Source of the DNA: Emydura subglobosa
Lineage: Eukaryota; Chordata; Testudines; Chelidae
Direction of reading: 5' to 3'
NCBI GenBank assembly: GCA_007922225.1
Contig: ML680086.1
Location: forward strand, 7,572,065-7,636,064
DNA: 64,000 nt
The position numbers and the translations under genes are program-made. The notes under the pieces are model-generated. The model saw only the letters and a list, made by a program, of their open reading frames with translations. It did no database searches and had not been told where the DNA came from. Of this stretch, positions 24,341 to 35,215 are shown piece by piece; the first letter of the stretch is position 1; the number at the start of each line of letters is the position of its first letter.

Positions 24341-26243
24341 GGACCACCCACACCGCTGCAGGCAGCTAAGGATCTCCTGCTGCTGCAGGGTTTAAGAATG
24401 TGCCTCTGGAATCTTAAGCCAGTCAAGAGGCCGGGCTCATTAGCTGAGGGCAGTGAGATGGGTCTGGGATCAGCTATGGGTTCCTCACACTAGCTAAAAG
24501 GGCAGCAATCTCAAGTGGAAATCAGCTAGTACTGTGCTGCCCCATGGACTTTCAGATGTGATGTGTGCAACATATCAGAGTCAGCAGCTACTGAGCCCTG
24601 CTGGCTAACAGGACTACTCACTTTTGCAGCATGCCTCCAGGCAAATACTGAAGGCACGTCCATCTGTATGCTGAACCAGCTCTATAGAGTGTGGATGGCC
24701 AGCAAACATTCACATCCATGTAATACAAAGGGACCATCTACATGCCAGAAACAATCAAACCAGAAGGCCAGATTTATAGCTGCCCTGGCACACATCAGCA
24801 CTGTGTCAGTAGGAGGGTTGCTGTGCAGTTCAATCAGTCTCTAGTGCCATGACAGAACTAGACAGGAATTCACAGGAGCCTGCCACAGATAGACAACCTG
24901 CCCAGGATAAGGCTTCAGAGTGTATTTCATGTCCTCCCTTCTCTGCCAGTCTGGGTCTGTGGCTCTTCTAACACCTGCCGGTCTTGGGAGCAAGAGACAA
25001 GCTAAAGAATTCATCTTTAATCCCTGGCATGGAAGCACAATGAGCATGAAGTACCGGGCTGGTCCTCAGAGCAGTGATTGGAAGAGAAAAATACCCAGAA
25101 ATTCCATTTAGACGGCAGTCACCCAAGAGTGTCACCACACCACGACCAGAGGAACAACATCTCAGGGGAATTTGTGGCTACAGTTATGGGGTTGAACCTG
25201 GATCCGTACCTGTAGTTCAGAATCTGAGCCTGGAACTGAAACCACATTTGGCAAATGCCAATGGTGCCTATAGGATGTGCCCAGCCCAATCTCTGCCCAG
25301 GACCTGTGGGGCAATTTACTTCTTGAATTGAGGGTGCAGCTTATCCCCGAGGGTGGGTACAATCCATCTGTCACAAGATGCAGTGATGTAGCCTCTGCTT
25401 GGTATCATTTTACCTGGAGGCAGCCCGCTCCATTGGTCATTGGTGCTTGAAATAAGCAGAGGTGGTGCCTCGGGCCTTCTTTCTTGTGACCTGCAAGGCC
25501 CAGTTAAGAGCTGTCCAAGTTGGTTTATTTGAAATTGTGTCAGCTGCCTCAGTTCAGAAGTGCAGCTCTGAAGAGTTCATTATCTTGAGCCCGTTAGCAG
25601 GCAGGTAGTGTTCATGTGGCAGCTCAGCCTACCAAGGCACAGAGGTGACATTGAAAAGTTTCAGTCTCGCAGCCTAATTATTTTGCCATCCTACTTAAAG
25701 TCCCCTCCAATCTCAGCACATTAGCTGAAATTTGTTGGGATATGTTTTGATGAAGATCCTGTTAGTCGCTTTGCATTAACTGGCAGACAGTCACATTGTT
25801 CTATTATTAGCTGCTGTGTATCCTGCAAGTGCTGGAAATAAGCACCGCAAACACAGATTGGCAGGTGGACAGCTTGGGAAGATGAAGGCTGGTGGATCGA
25901 TCAATGTGCATATCCCTAATGATGAAGATACACAGACCTCTGTCTGCCAGTGCTACTGACAGCTAGCTGAGGATGTGGCAGAAGAGTGTCTGAGAAATAT
26001 GCCCAGAGGAGGCTCCACGGGGGCTTTCACATCAGGGCAGATATTAAAGAGGACAATATCTGAAAAAGCAGTAGATTTGGCCAGTAATAATAGCACTTTG
26101 CACTTTCACAGCCCATTTCATCTGGGGAACTATAGAAGGGGCATGGTCACCTCCTAAGCATCCCCTTGTGGCCGTGTGTGGTTCTGCTATGACCTGCCTC
26201 AGTTTCCCCCTCGATGAGGTAACAATGAGGTCACTGTAACAGC

Positions 26244-27304
26244 CATAAGAACATAAGAACGGTCATACTGGGTCAGACCAGTTGTCCATCTAGCCCAGTG
26301 TCCTGTCTTCTGACAATGCTTCAGAGGGAATGAACAAAACAGGGCAATTTATTGAGTTATCCATCCTTTGTTGTCCACTGCCAGCTTCTGGCAGTCGGAA
26401 GTTTAGGGACCCCAGAGCACGGGATTGCATCCCTCACCATCTTGGCTAATAACAGTTGAGGTACCTATCCTCCGTGAACTTATCTAATTCTTTTTTGAAT
26501 CTAGTTATACTTTTGGTCTTCACAACATCCCCAGGCAATGAATTCCAAAGGTTTACTGTGCATTATGTTAAGAAATACTTCCTTCTGGGGGTTTTTTTAT
26601 ACCTGCTGCCAATTAATTTCATTGGGTGACCCTGGTTCTTGTGTTTTGTGAAAGAGTGATTAACTCGTTTATTCACTTTCTCGACACCATTCATGATTGT
26701 ATAGATGTCTATCATCTCTCCCCTCATCGTCTCTTTTCCAAGCTGAACAATCCCAGTCTTTTTAATCTCTTCTCATATGCAAGCTGTTCCATACCCCTAA
26801 TCATTTTTTTTGCCCTTCTCTGTACTTTTTCCAATTCTAATGTATCTTTTTTGAGATGGGGTGACTGGAACTGCATGCAGTATTCCAGGTGTGAGTGTAT
26901 CATGGATTTATATAGTGGCATTATGATATTTTCTGTGTTATTACATATCTCTTTCCATTCTTTTAGCTTTTCTGACTGCTACTACACATTGATCAGATGT
27001 TTTCAAAGAACTATCCATGGTGACTCCAAGATCTTTCTTGAGACATAGCGGCTAATTTAGACTCCATTGGTTTGGATGTACAGTTGGGATTATATTTTGT
27101 AATGTGCATGGCTTTGAATTTATCAACAATTAATTTCATTTGCCATTTTATTGCCCAGTTTAGTGAGATCCCTTTGTAACTCTTCACAGCCAGCTTTGGA
27201 CTTAACTATCCTGAGTAATTTTGTATCGTCTGCTACCTTTGTTGCCTCACAGTTTATCCCTTTTCCCAAATCATTTATGAATATGTTGAACAGCACTGCT
27301 CCCA
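26244..27304 (-). mobile_element. CR1 LINE, 3' kilobase with RT C-terminal part
   Basis: The left end carries CATAAGAACATAAGAACGG, the complement of the (TTCTTATG)n tail. The body runs on the minus strand through the 3' untranslated block and into the reverse transcriptase C-terminal domain. At 26724-26921 the minus frame reads MIHSHLEYCMQFQSPHLKKD and KRLKRLGLFSLEKRR, which match the conserved CR1 thumb/C-terminal segment seen at 55500-55680. It ends at 27304 in a segment just after the catalytic palm. The plus-strand frame over the same region (26626-27048) is a shadow. Confidence 0.92.
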
Positions 27305-27393
27305 GTCAAAGAGAAGCCAAATGCTCTGCTTTACAGCAGTTTATCTCCCTTTTACAAAGCCTTCTCAGAGGGCACTTGTAGAATAGTTTAAAG

Positions 27394-27750
27394 CAGTGGT
27401 TCTCAGGCTTTGCTGACCACTGTACCCATTTCAGGAGTCTGATTTGTCTTCTATGCCCCCAAGTTTCACCTCACTTAAAAATTGCTTGCTTACAAAATCA
27501 GACATAAAAATACAAAAGTGTCACAGCACACTATTACTGAAAAATTTCTTACTTTCTCATGTTTACCATAGAATTATAAAATAAATCAAATGGAATATAA
27601 ATACTGTACTTGCATTTCTGTGTATAGTATATAGAGCAGTATAAACAAGTCATTGTCTGTATGAAATTTTTGATTGTCCTGACTTCGCTAGTACTTTTTA
27701 TGTAGCCTGTTGTAAAACTAAGCAAATATCTAGATAAGTTGATGTACTCA
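27394..27750 (+). mobile_element. hAT-type DNA transposon fragment
   Basis: The left terminus CAGTGGTTCTCAGG is the widely shared hAT terminal motif (family knowledge). The body contains 'gtttcacctcacttaaaaa', 'cacagcacactattactg' and 'gcctgttgtaaaacta'. The right terminus is missing: the element stops near 27750 without a complementary end. No transposase is encoded. Confidence 0.7.
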
Positions 27751-28091
27751 GCTCTGTTTGCTGTAAGGCCTCAGGCTTCTCTACTGCCTGGAGAATGCTG
27801 TAATCTTTTCCCTGTTTGCTCAAGGTCTCTCCCAGGCCCCCCTGCCTTGGGAGCTTTGGAGTCCACTCAATCTCCCTGATTTAGGAGCGCTGCTTCTGCC
27901 TAGCTCAATCTCTCTGGGAGCTCCCCCTCCCCCAGAGCTTCCTTTCTGCTCAGTATCTCAAAGTCCTCCTAAGCCTTTTATTAGGCCCATTTGCTCATTA
28001 CTTAATTAACTTCCTTCCAGCTACTTAGGCAGTTGACTGTCCCAAGGTGGACCTGGGTTGGCTCATTCCCCTGTCACAGGTAGGCTGGGCA

Positions 28092-28215
28092 TAGGGTGAC
28101 CAGATTTCCTAATTTTATAGGGACAGTCCCGATATTCAGAGTTTTGTCTTATATAGACACCTATTACCACCCACCCCTTTTTCCAATTTTTCACACTTGC
28201 TATCTGGTCACCTTA
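28092..28215. mobile_element. Intact hAT-type MITE with perfect 8-bp duplication
   Basis: The element starts TAGGGTGACCAGAT and ends ATCTGGTCACCTTA, 14-bp inverted repeats with one mismatch. It is flanked on both sides by GCTGGGCA (28084-28091 and 28216-28223), a perfect 8-bp target duplication as made by hAT transposases. It is 124 bp long and non-coding, so it was moved in trans. Confidence 0.92.
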
Positions 28216-28332
28216 GCTGGGCATCTGACCTCCCTTACAAGGCCATCCCTTTGACAGAAGCTCTCAGTGCTTTGAGAAAGTTTCAGAACCTCTCCCATGA
28301 ATTAGGGGAGTATAAATAACTCTGCTTCACAG

Positions 28333-29260
28333 CCTTGGATAAGGGAGTGGAGAATATGCTTGTAAAATTTGTGGATGATGCAAAGTTGGGGTTGCTAGCA
28401 CTTTGGAGGACAGGATTAGAATTCAAAATGACCTTGACAAATTGGAGAATTGGTCTGAATTCAACAAGATGAGGTTCAATGAAGATAAGAGCAAAGTACT
28501 TCACGTCAGAAAGAAAAATCAAATGTACAACTACAAAATGGGGAATAACTGGCTAGGTGGTAGCACTGCTGAAGAGGATCTGGGGGTTATAGAGGATCAA
28601 AAATAGAGTGTGAGGCAACAATGGGATACGGTTGCTAAAAAGGCTAAGATCATTCTGGGGTGTATTAATGGGAGTGTCGTATGTAAGATACGGGAGGTAA
28701 CTGTCCTGCTCTGCTTGGCACAGGCGTGGACTCATCAGGAGTATTGTGTCTGGTTCTGGGCACTATACTTTAGGAAAGTTATGGAGAAATTATAGAGAGA
28801 GTCCAGGGGAGAGCAACAAAAATTATAAAAGGTTTAGAAAACCTTTAAGGACCTATGAGGAAAAGTTAAAAGAGCTTGACATGTTTTGTCTAGAGAAAAG
28901 AAGACTGAGGGGGGATCTGATAATAATCTTTAAATATGTTAAGGGCTGTTATAAAGAGATTCTGAGCAATTGTTCTCCAGGTCCACTCAAGGTAGGACAA
29001 GATGCAATGGGCTTAATCAGCAGCAAGGGAGATTTAGGCTAGATATTAAGAAAAGCTTTCTAACTATAAAGATAGTTATGCTCTGGACCAGGCTTCCAAG
29101 CAAGGCTGTAGAATCCCATTACTGGACGTTTCTAAGAACAGATTACACCTGTCAGGAGGGTTTAGGTTTACTTGGTCCTACCTCAGCTCAGGGGGCTGGT
29201 CTAGATGACCTCTCCAGGTCCCTTCCAGTCCGACACTCCTATTATTCTGTGATTCTCTGA
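28333..29260 (+). mobile_element. CR1 LINE, 3' end with RT fragment
   Basis: The copy begins in reverse transcriptase, with the catalytic-loop region readable as KFVDDAKLG near 28357-28383. It continues through NKMRFNEDKSKVLHVRKKNQ (28403-28606 frame) and the C-terminal segment [20 protein letters not shown]. It ends in the 3' block 'ctggtctagatgacct' and a degraded ATTATTCTGTGATTCTCTG tail. Several stops and frame changes break the frame. It points opposite to the CR1 at 26244-27304. Confidence 0.92.
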
Positions 29261-30202
29261 TAACATGGCATGTCATAACACATTTTAATTAAAGAGCCAG
29301 TGTGGTGCATGAAGGTCATCAATTCCCATTGGCAGCACCTTATTAAAATTTTACCACCAAACCGAAAGGAAAGTAGAGCTCAGTTATCTCTAGCGGAGAC
29401 AATTTACCCCACTGGCCACTCACCTATATAGCTGAGGAGCAAACATTCTGCCTTTGGAATGGACCAGAAACTGTTCAATTTTCTCCCCATTCCAGTTGCA
29501 CGGCTTGAACATTGTACTGTGCTCAGGAAGCTGTGTGCTTTGCAGAATTTGCTGCAGAATCCTAGTTTATGTTTTAACAAAATGAAGTTTCTAACCCCTG
29601 TGGCTGCAAAGAAATCCTCAGCCTGAAACAGTAGCTCCAAGGGGCATTAACTCTGAAACACGATCACAAATGAAAGAGCAACATGGTTAACTATTTCACT
29701 GCCGGTCATTTTACAAAAACTTATTCCAAATTGCTTCCCGCAACTTAGATGCAAAAAGTTCCAACTGCCTACTGCCCAGCTGCTATAAACTCGCTCACTG
29801 GTGGCAATTTTTACAGCACAGTTATGTGTTTTCAGTAGAATATGCTGCAGCTAACTGAAAATTAAAAATGTTGCGGCAGGGTGAAATAAATTGAATTTAA
29901 TATCAAATTAAATAACCCAATGGATCCTGCACCAACTGAATTATGCCTTTTCATATTTTATTTCAATAAAAACCTCTGTTTAAAAAATTTATCTGAACAT
30001 GCAGCAGCTTCTTCTTCCAACGGCACTGAAGTGACCCAGAATTTAGGGGCCTTGTCAAAGAATTTGGGTTAAGCTTGCTGCAGAGTGTCTGGCTGTAATA
30101 GCAATATGGGCAGGGGGCCCAATTCTGGTGTAAATTATAACATTGTAAATAAGTAGAATCAGACCCAAAATATTTTCTCTCTCTCTAATTACTTAGATTG
30201 CA

Positions 30203-30329
30203 AAATGTCTGAGCCTCTTTTGTTCTGTGTTTGTACAACACCTAGCACAATGGGGTCTTGGTCCATGACGGGGCCTCCTAGGTGCTACCAAAGTACAAAT
30301 ATAATCTATCTATCTATCTATCTATCTAC
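30203..30329 (+). repeat. Interspersed repeat tail ending in (TCTA)n
   Basis: The sequence 'gtttgtacaacacctagcac', 'aatggggtcttggtccatga' and 'cctaggtgctacca' is a recurrent 3' end that also appears (with erosion) at 50647-50758 and, reversed, at 19812-19925 and 61590-61735. Here the terminal simple repeat has become about six TCTA units (30304-30329). I recognise the recurrence but not a secure family name. Confidence 0.65.
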
Positions 30330-30601
30330 TCTTAGATACCATGGGATAGGTGCCTAATAAATACCTAAATATCTAAGATAGAGAGAGTTACTTCTCAGAA
30401 ACCATACAGAAACTGTCCCAGTAAACTGGACTCATCGTAAGTTTGTTTACCAAGCAGTGCAGCTTGTCTCCTCAGTTCTGGTTGCAAGAAAGCATTGTTT
30501 TTTAAATGAGAATACAAATGAATAGATTCCTTAGTCACTCTCCCCTTCTATCTTCTGCCATGGGAAGATGGGGCCTCTGGGACATTGCCTACTGAGCAGC
30601 T

Positions 30602-30711
30602 CTGAGGGTATGTCGACTGTGCGCTTAAAACCTGTGGCTGGCCCATGCCAGCTGACTCAAGTTCCCGAGGCTCGGGCTAAGAGACTGTTTAATTGTTGTG
30701 TAGATGTTCAA
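30602..30711 (+). mobile_element. MITE fragment (AGGGTATGTC terminus)
   Basis: It starts GAGGGTATGTCGACTGTGC and ends TTGTTGTGTAGATGTTC, an eroded inverted-repeat pair. The interior 'ccatgccagctgactcaag' and 'ggctcgggctaag' resemble the larger insert at 42058-42352, which has the same termini. It is non-coding. Confidence 0.6.
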
Positions 30712-31504
30712 GATGAACCTGTTATCCAAATTCACATGAATAATGAACAACAGACCCCACTGATAATGACAAACCAGACTCAGGGCTCGGGGTCACAAAT
30801 GCTTTGGCCAGGCAGGTTTCTCACTATTTGAGCAGCTCCGCTGTTGAGTAACCTGATGGCATCTTGTAGCTCTTTCACTGTTCTGTCAGTCCTGCTTGCA
30901 GCATGAGGAAAAGTCTTGTGTTTACAACCCACAGGGTCCTGAGAATCCTTCCAATTTGTCATCTTCATCCTCTTCTAAGAGAGTCATGTGGCTATGCTCA
31001 GACACTAGCATGACAGCGTCACAGGTCATCTTGCCTCTGTCCTTCTCCCCTGCCAATGCAGGGCTGTACCCAGCAGTAAGTTCACCAGTGCTTTATCCCA
31101 TATCCTGTTAAATTCTCCAGTAACGGAGCTTCCACCCTGCAGCAGTGGAGATTATTCTGTGGTCTACCAGACTTCGCTGGGAATAAATGTTTCCTGATAT
31201 CCAATCAAAGGCTTCTTTTGTCCCATTTAATAAAATCACTCATATTGAAATCATAAGACTGGCTTACTCTGGAGCTGTGCTTCCTTTCCATTCCCGACAC
31301 TGCCAGCTCTCCGCTATCCTGTCTCTTGCATGCACTGTTAGTTTTCATGTCTTTTCTCTTCTGACTTTTCTCTCACCTAGAACATGGCTCCAACTGTCTT
31401 CTCTTGGCCCCACCAGTTTCCCCAGATCCTGGGGTCAATGGTAGCCTTTCTACAAAACCTTCATTCCCAAGGACTCTTCCACTTAGAGATGCACAGACAC
31501 ATCA

Positions 31505-31920
31505 ATTGTAAGGCCAGAATGATCTTCTACCTGATCTGCTGCATAAGCCAGGCCAGAGAATTCCCCCCTGTGACTCCTACATCAGTGCCATAACTTCTGG
31601 TGGGTTTAGAGCATCTCTTTTAGAAAGAGACATGGAGCCTTGATGTAAAGACTTCAAGAATCTACCACATCCCCAGGTAAATTGCTCCAGTGGTTAATAA
31701 TCCTCACTGTTAAAAACGTCTGACTTATTTCTAGCCTAAGGGTGTCCCACTTCAGCTTCCAGCCATTGCATCGCGGCTTGCCTCTGTCTGCTCCATCAAA
31801 GAGCTGTCTACCACTGCGTTTCATTTTGAAGCAGTTAATAGTGGGTTCAAAGTGATAACCATCTGAAAGCAATGGGAAGCTGATGACAGATGTATACTGC
31901 AGCCCCTTGTACAGTCTGCA
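31505..31920 (-). mobile_element. CR1 LINE 3' fragment, diverged
   Basis: The 3' block of a second CR1 subfamily can be followed on the minus strand: 'aaggccagaatgatcttct', 'catctcttttagaaagaga', 'ccagtggttaataatcctca', 'gacttatttctagcc' and 'cttcagcttccagccattg'. The same landmarks occur at 46375-47045 and 50765-51391. The outer tail is lost. Confidence 0.75.
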
Positions 31921-32373
31921 AGGGAGACATCCAGGCACTGGCTCAGGCAGGTACCGCTCAGCATCCCAGCACTGGCGACCCTATGGGAATAGATGGGGGC
32001 TCAGCTTTTGGTACAGTGCCCTTGGGGGAGCAGCTGCTATTGCTGTGCCTGTTCATCTCTGGTGCTGGTGAATGGGGCTGGATTGGCAGCCCTGGGGGCC
32101 AGTGGCCTCTGTTTTATCTGCAGAGTGGGTAACACATCGGTGGGTGCAGCACAGCTTCCCCATGCTTGAGTGGGAGGGAGCAGCCTCTCCCCAAGGCTGC
32201 CCATTAGTTCCAGTAGCGAGGAAGGCGAGTTTTGTGATACCAATTCCTCCTTGCTTGGAGCGGAAGTGGCCGCTCAGCTCATGTCTCACAGGCCATGGAA
32301 GAGCCAGCAGGTGGCTACAACTCTGGGCCATGATTGACAATGGTCAGATTTGAAACAGTGGGCTATATTGGAA

Positions 32374-32822
32374 TCGGAAAAGGGCAACACAAATGATATG
32401 GGGTATGGAAAAGCTTCCATCTGAGGAGAGATTAATAAGACTGGAACTTTTCAGCTTGGAAACGGACAGTTAAGGAGGGATAAGATAGAGATGCGGAGAA
32501 AGTAAATAAGGAAGTGTTATTTACTCTTTCTCATAACACAAGAATTAGAAGTCACCAAATGAAATTAATAGGCAACAGGTTTAAAATAAACAAGAGGTAG
32601 TATTTCTTCACACAACTCACAGTCAACCTGTGAAACTCTTTGCCAGAGGATGTGGTGAAGGCCAAGACTATAATGGAGTTCAAAAAAGAACTAGATAAGT
32701 TAGTGGAGAATAGGTCCATCAATGGCTATTAGCCAGGATAGGCAGGGATAGGGCCACTGTTGGAAGACGGGATAGATGGGCCATTGGTCTGACCCAGTAT
32801 GGTTGTTCTTATGTTCTTATTC
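32374..32822 (+). mobile_element. CR1 LINE 3' end with (TTCTTATG)n tail
   Basis: The copy runs from 'aaaagggcaacacaaatgat' through 'ctgaggagagattaataaga' and 'ccattggtctgacccagt', and ends GGTTGTTCTTATGTTCTTAT at 32822. It is the sense version of the tail seen reversed at 3240, 26244 and 38943. It is truncated inside the coding region end and makes no protein. Confidence 0.92.
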
Positions 32823-33529
32823 TGTATTGCACTGTCAGTCCCCTCAGCCACCCAACCTGTGCTAGCCAGCCTGCCAAAGAGCCCCTGCAGCACAGACAGA
32901 TAGTCCCCTCCACTAGCCAGCCATTCTTTCAGACAGATGGACAGTCCATTGCAAGACTACCAGAAGCACCACCCATGGCAGCATCTTTCATTGGCCCTGA
33001 ATTCACCAACAAGGTGGAATAAAAGCTCCCTCCTGGCAGGCCCAGTGAGAGTGATCTCCCACATTAGCTCTATAATATTGCTCTGTAGCCCCTGTGACCT
33101 GCTCATTTTGTGATCTAACTGCAGATCCTGGGCCATGCTCACTCTGTAATCTCACCCTATGGGCCCCTGTGACCTGCTAGCTCTATAATTGGTCTATACA
33201 GTCCCCTGTGACCTGCGTGCTTTGTGATCTCAATCTGCTGCCTCTGTGAGCTGCTCCTCTCCTTTCCTTTCCCCTATAAAGATTTTTCTTTTTAAATTGT
33301 CCCCCCATATAAGCTGTTGGGCTAATGTTGGGGGACATTTCATTCTGTGCCATGTAACATAATGTTAGGCCATCCCCAAGGTGTCTGAGATGTGAGGAGA
33401 CATGATGTTACCGGACAGGACATGTGCCAGCAAGAGGCCTTCAGCCTGGGGAATCTGTCAGAGAGAAATTCTCTGAGACTTAGCAGAAAAATAAACCTCA
33501 CCTTTCCCTGAAATGATATGCATCATATC

Positions 33530-33685
33530 TGCCTTCCATCTCACTCCCCGAATGCCTTGCAGCTAGTCTTCTGGGTGCTTATCAGAGCTTCCATGCTAAG
33601 CAGGAATGGGGTGTTTTTCTATTTGAATGGGAGACCTCCAGGGTGTTGCTAGAAATAATATAAGTGATTCAGTAGTGGAATGGCA
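33530..33685 (+). mobile_element. SINE relic with 5S-rRNA-derived segment
   Basis: The segment 33592-33652 (ATGCTAAGCAGGAATGGGG ... TTTGAATGGGAGACCTCC) matches the internal promoter half of vertebrate 5S rRNA, where GCTAAGCAGGG and TTGGATGGGAGACC are conserved. It continues into a non-5S body, 'aagtgattcagtagtgg'. That chimera fits a SINE3-type element with a 5S head. It is too diverged and too short to be a 5S gene. Confidence 0.65.
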
Positions 33686-33862
33686 ACCAAACTGAGCATG
33701 CTCCATCCCCTCACAGCTCCAACCAAATTGAGCATGTTCCATCCCCACACAGCTCCAACCAAACTGAGCATGCTCCAGCCCCACACAGCTCCAACTGAAC
33801 AGAATGTGCTCCATCCCTAAACAACTCTGACTGAACTGAACATGCTCCATCCCCACCCAGAG
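33683..33862 (-). repeat. 36-bp minisatellite with a 12-residue open repeat
   Basis: The motif GAGCATGCTCCAT recurs at 33694, 33730, 33766, 33802 and 33838, an exact 36-bp period for about five units. Because 36 is a multiple of three, the minus strand stays open (33596-33856) and would read a 12-residue repeat of the form GMEHAQFGWSCV. There is no upstream promoter, exon structure or known family, so I take it as a minisatellite whose frame is incidental. It directly follows the 5S-SINE relic. Confidence 0.88.
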
Positions 33863-34173
33863 CAGCCAGACATGTTCCTTCCCAGAGATTAAACCTTCTC
33901 TATAAGCACAGAACAGGTGCAGTGCAGGCTACGCACAGAGTGTCCTGTCAGTATATCTGAGTCCTGAACTTGTGGGACCACATGTAGGGGCAATGAGGGT
34001 AATTTAATCTTCATGGCCCAGCCAGTTGTGTTCCCTGCAGATTGTGCCAGTACACATATATCTGCTAGGAGCTGGACTGATGCAACCAGCACATTTGACA
34101 TGGGCCACCATAGATAGTAACAGCTGGTGGTTCCCTATTGACCCAGGCAGGATTCAAACCACTAACCTTACTT

Positions 34174-34246
34174 GGGACCTTATCCAGAGCCCACTTGAGT
34201 CAGTGGAAGTCTTTCAATTGACTTCAAGGAGCTTTGGATTAGGCCC
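34174..34246. mobile_element. Short palindromic MITE-like repeat
   Basis: The left arm GGGACCTTATCCAGAGCCCA pairs imperfectly with the right arm 'gctttggattaggccct'. The centre is 'gtcagtggaagtctttcaat'. It has the same foldback style as the elements at 4988 and 21063. Confidence 0.55.
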
Positions 34247-35215
34247 TCTAAATGACCCTGAAAATCAAATCCTTTTGACACATTTTATAATGAAAATATG
34301 CTTAAACTCCCTGCTGTTTTCTACACCCAAACCCATGGTATCTAATAAAATGTTTTAAAGTTATTTCTACTCTGTCAAACAACAAATTACCACCTTTTCC
34401 CCAATTCACTTTCAATTTTATGTAACTTTCTTCACTGAAGAGGGCTCAATGATCTCAGGAAAAAAAATCCCATTAGTCTAACAAGCTCACCAATTTATCC
34501 AAGGCTATAGATCAAACAAACATGCCTGAAAATTCATTATAAATGCAATGTGCGCCAAATAATTATCTCTCCCCATGAAAGTGCTCAAGGACTATAGAAA
34601 GGTATGGCTTTTGAAAAGCTGTTTGATTTATCATTTATGTGTTGAAGTTCATACAAGGAAGTGCTACTTAAATATTCAATGACTAATCAGTCACTTGCTT
34701 AACCAGGTTGTTGGGGAAAAAGGCTACATTCTGGAGAAAAAAATGACTGTTTTTCTTATTTTACTTACTTTTTGTTTGAGCATGATGGGGGAGATGCCAC
34801 CACACACCTGCTTCCATTTTCAGTCCTTCTAGTAGGGTCCATCGAAGACAACATCTGATATTGTGGTTTTCCGGGGAGTTAGAGAACCATGGATTGTGCT
34901 ACTGGTGGTGAAGGGCCATATTTTATGAGATTAAAATTTGGATCAGAAAAGGAATCAGGATTCCTCATTGTCCTGCATTCTGTGCTGTTGTTTACACCAG
35001 TCAAAGTGGTGTGGGGGAATGCTACCCAAGGTAGAACAGAAGCATTTTACAGCCACTTTGCACTGATTCGAATGACAGCATGAGATGTAGGGTCATGAAG
35101 CAACTGGCTCACTTTGTGATCCAATATTTTAATCTAGTAAAATATTGAATGTTGCTGCATGTAAGCCACACGTCCCTGAAAAAAGTGAGGATGCCCTTCT
35201 CTCAATTAATATAGC
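34247..35215. other. Unassigned DNA
   Basis: No gene, RNA or recognised repeat is seen in this AT-rich stretch. Frames reach 64 codons and show nothing recognisable. Confidence 0.5.

Larger units (their letters stand above)
19606..26243. other. Long unassigned stretch with sparse relic repeats
   Basis: No gene is recognised over 6.6 kb. Relics seen are an antisense interspersed tail at 19812-19925 ('cccattgtgctgggagctgtgc' and 'gagtttacaatctacaaagac'), a weak sense copy of the same class at 20590-20670, a palindromic MITE at 21063-21124, and an imperfect purine-rich minisatellite at 24160-24340. The longest frame (minus, 20534-20947, 137 codons) overlaps the repeat at 20590 and has no domain. 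The stretch 25680-25850 looks calm and unique and could be conserved noncoding DNA. Confidence 0.5.
29261..31504. other. Unassigned DNA with small repeats
   Basis: No gene is recognised. It contains the interspersed tail at 30203-30329 and the MITE fragment at 30602-30711. The AT-rich stretch 29760-29990 lacks recognisable repeats and might be a conserved noncoding element; that needs alignment to a second reptile. Confidence 0.5.

Noticed and set aside
26626..27048. Plus-strand open frame of 140 codons
   Set aside because: It is the antisense shadow of the CR1 reverse transcriptase C-terminal part, which is readable on the minus strand.
33683..33862. CRISPR-like array
   Set aside because: The units are contiguous 36-bp tandem copies without unique spacers, in a vertebrate-type context; it is a minisatellite.
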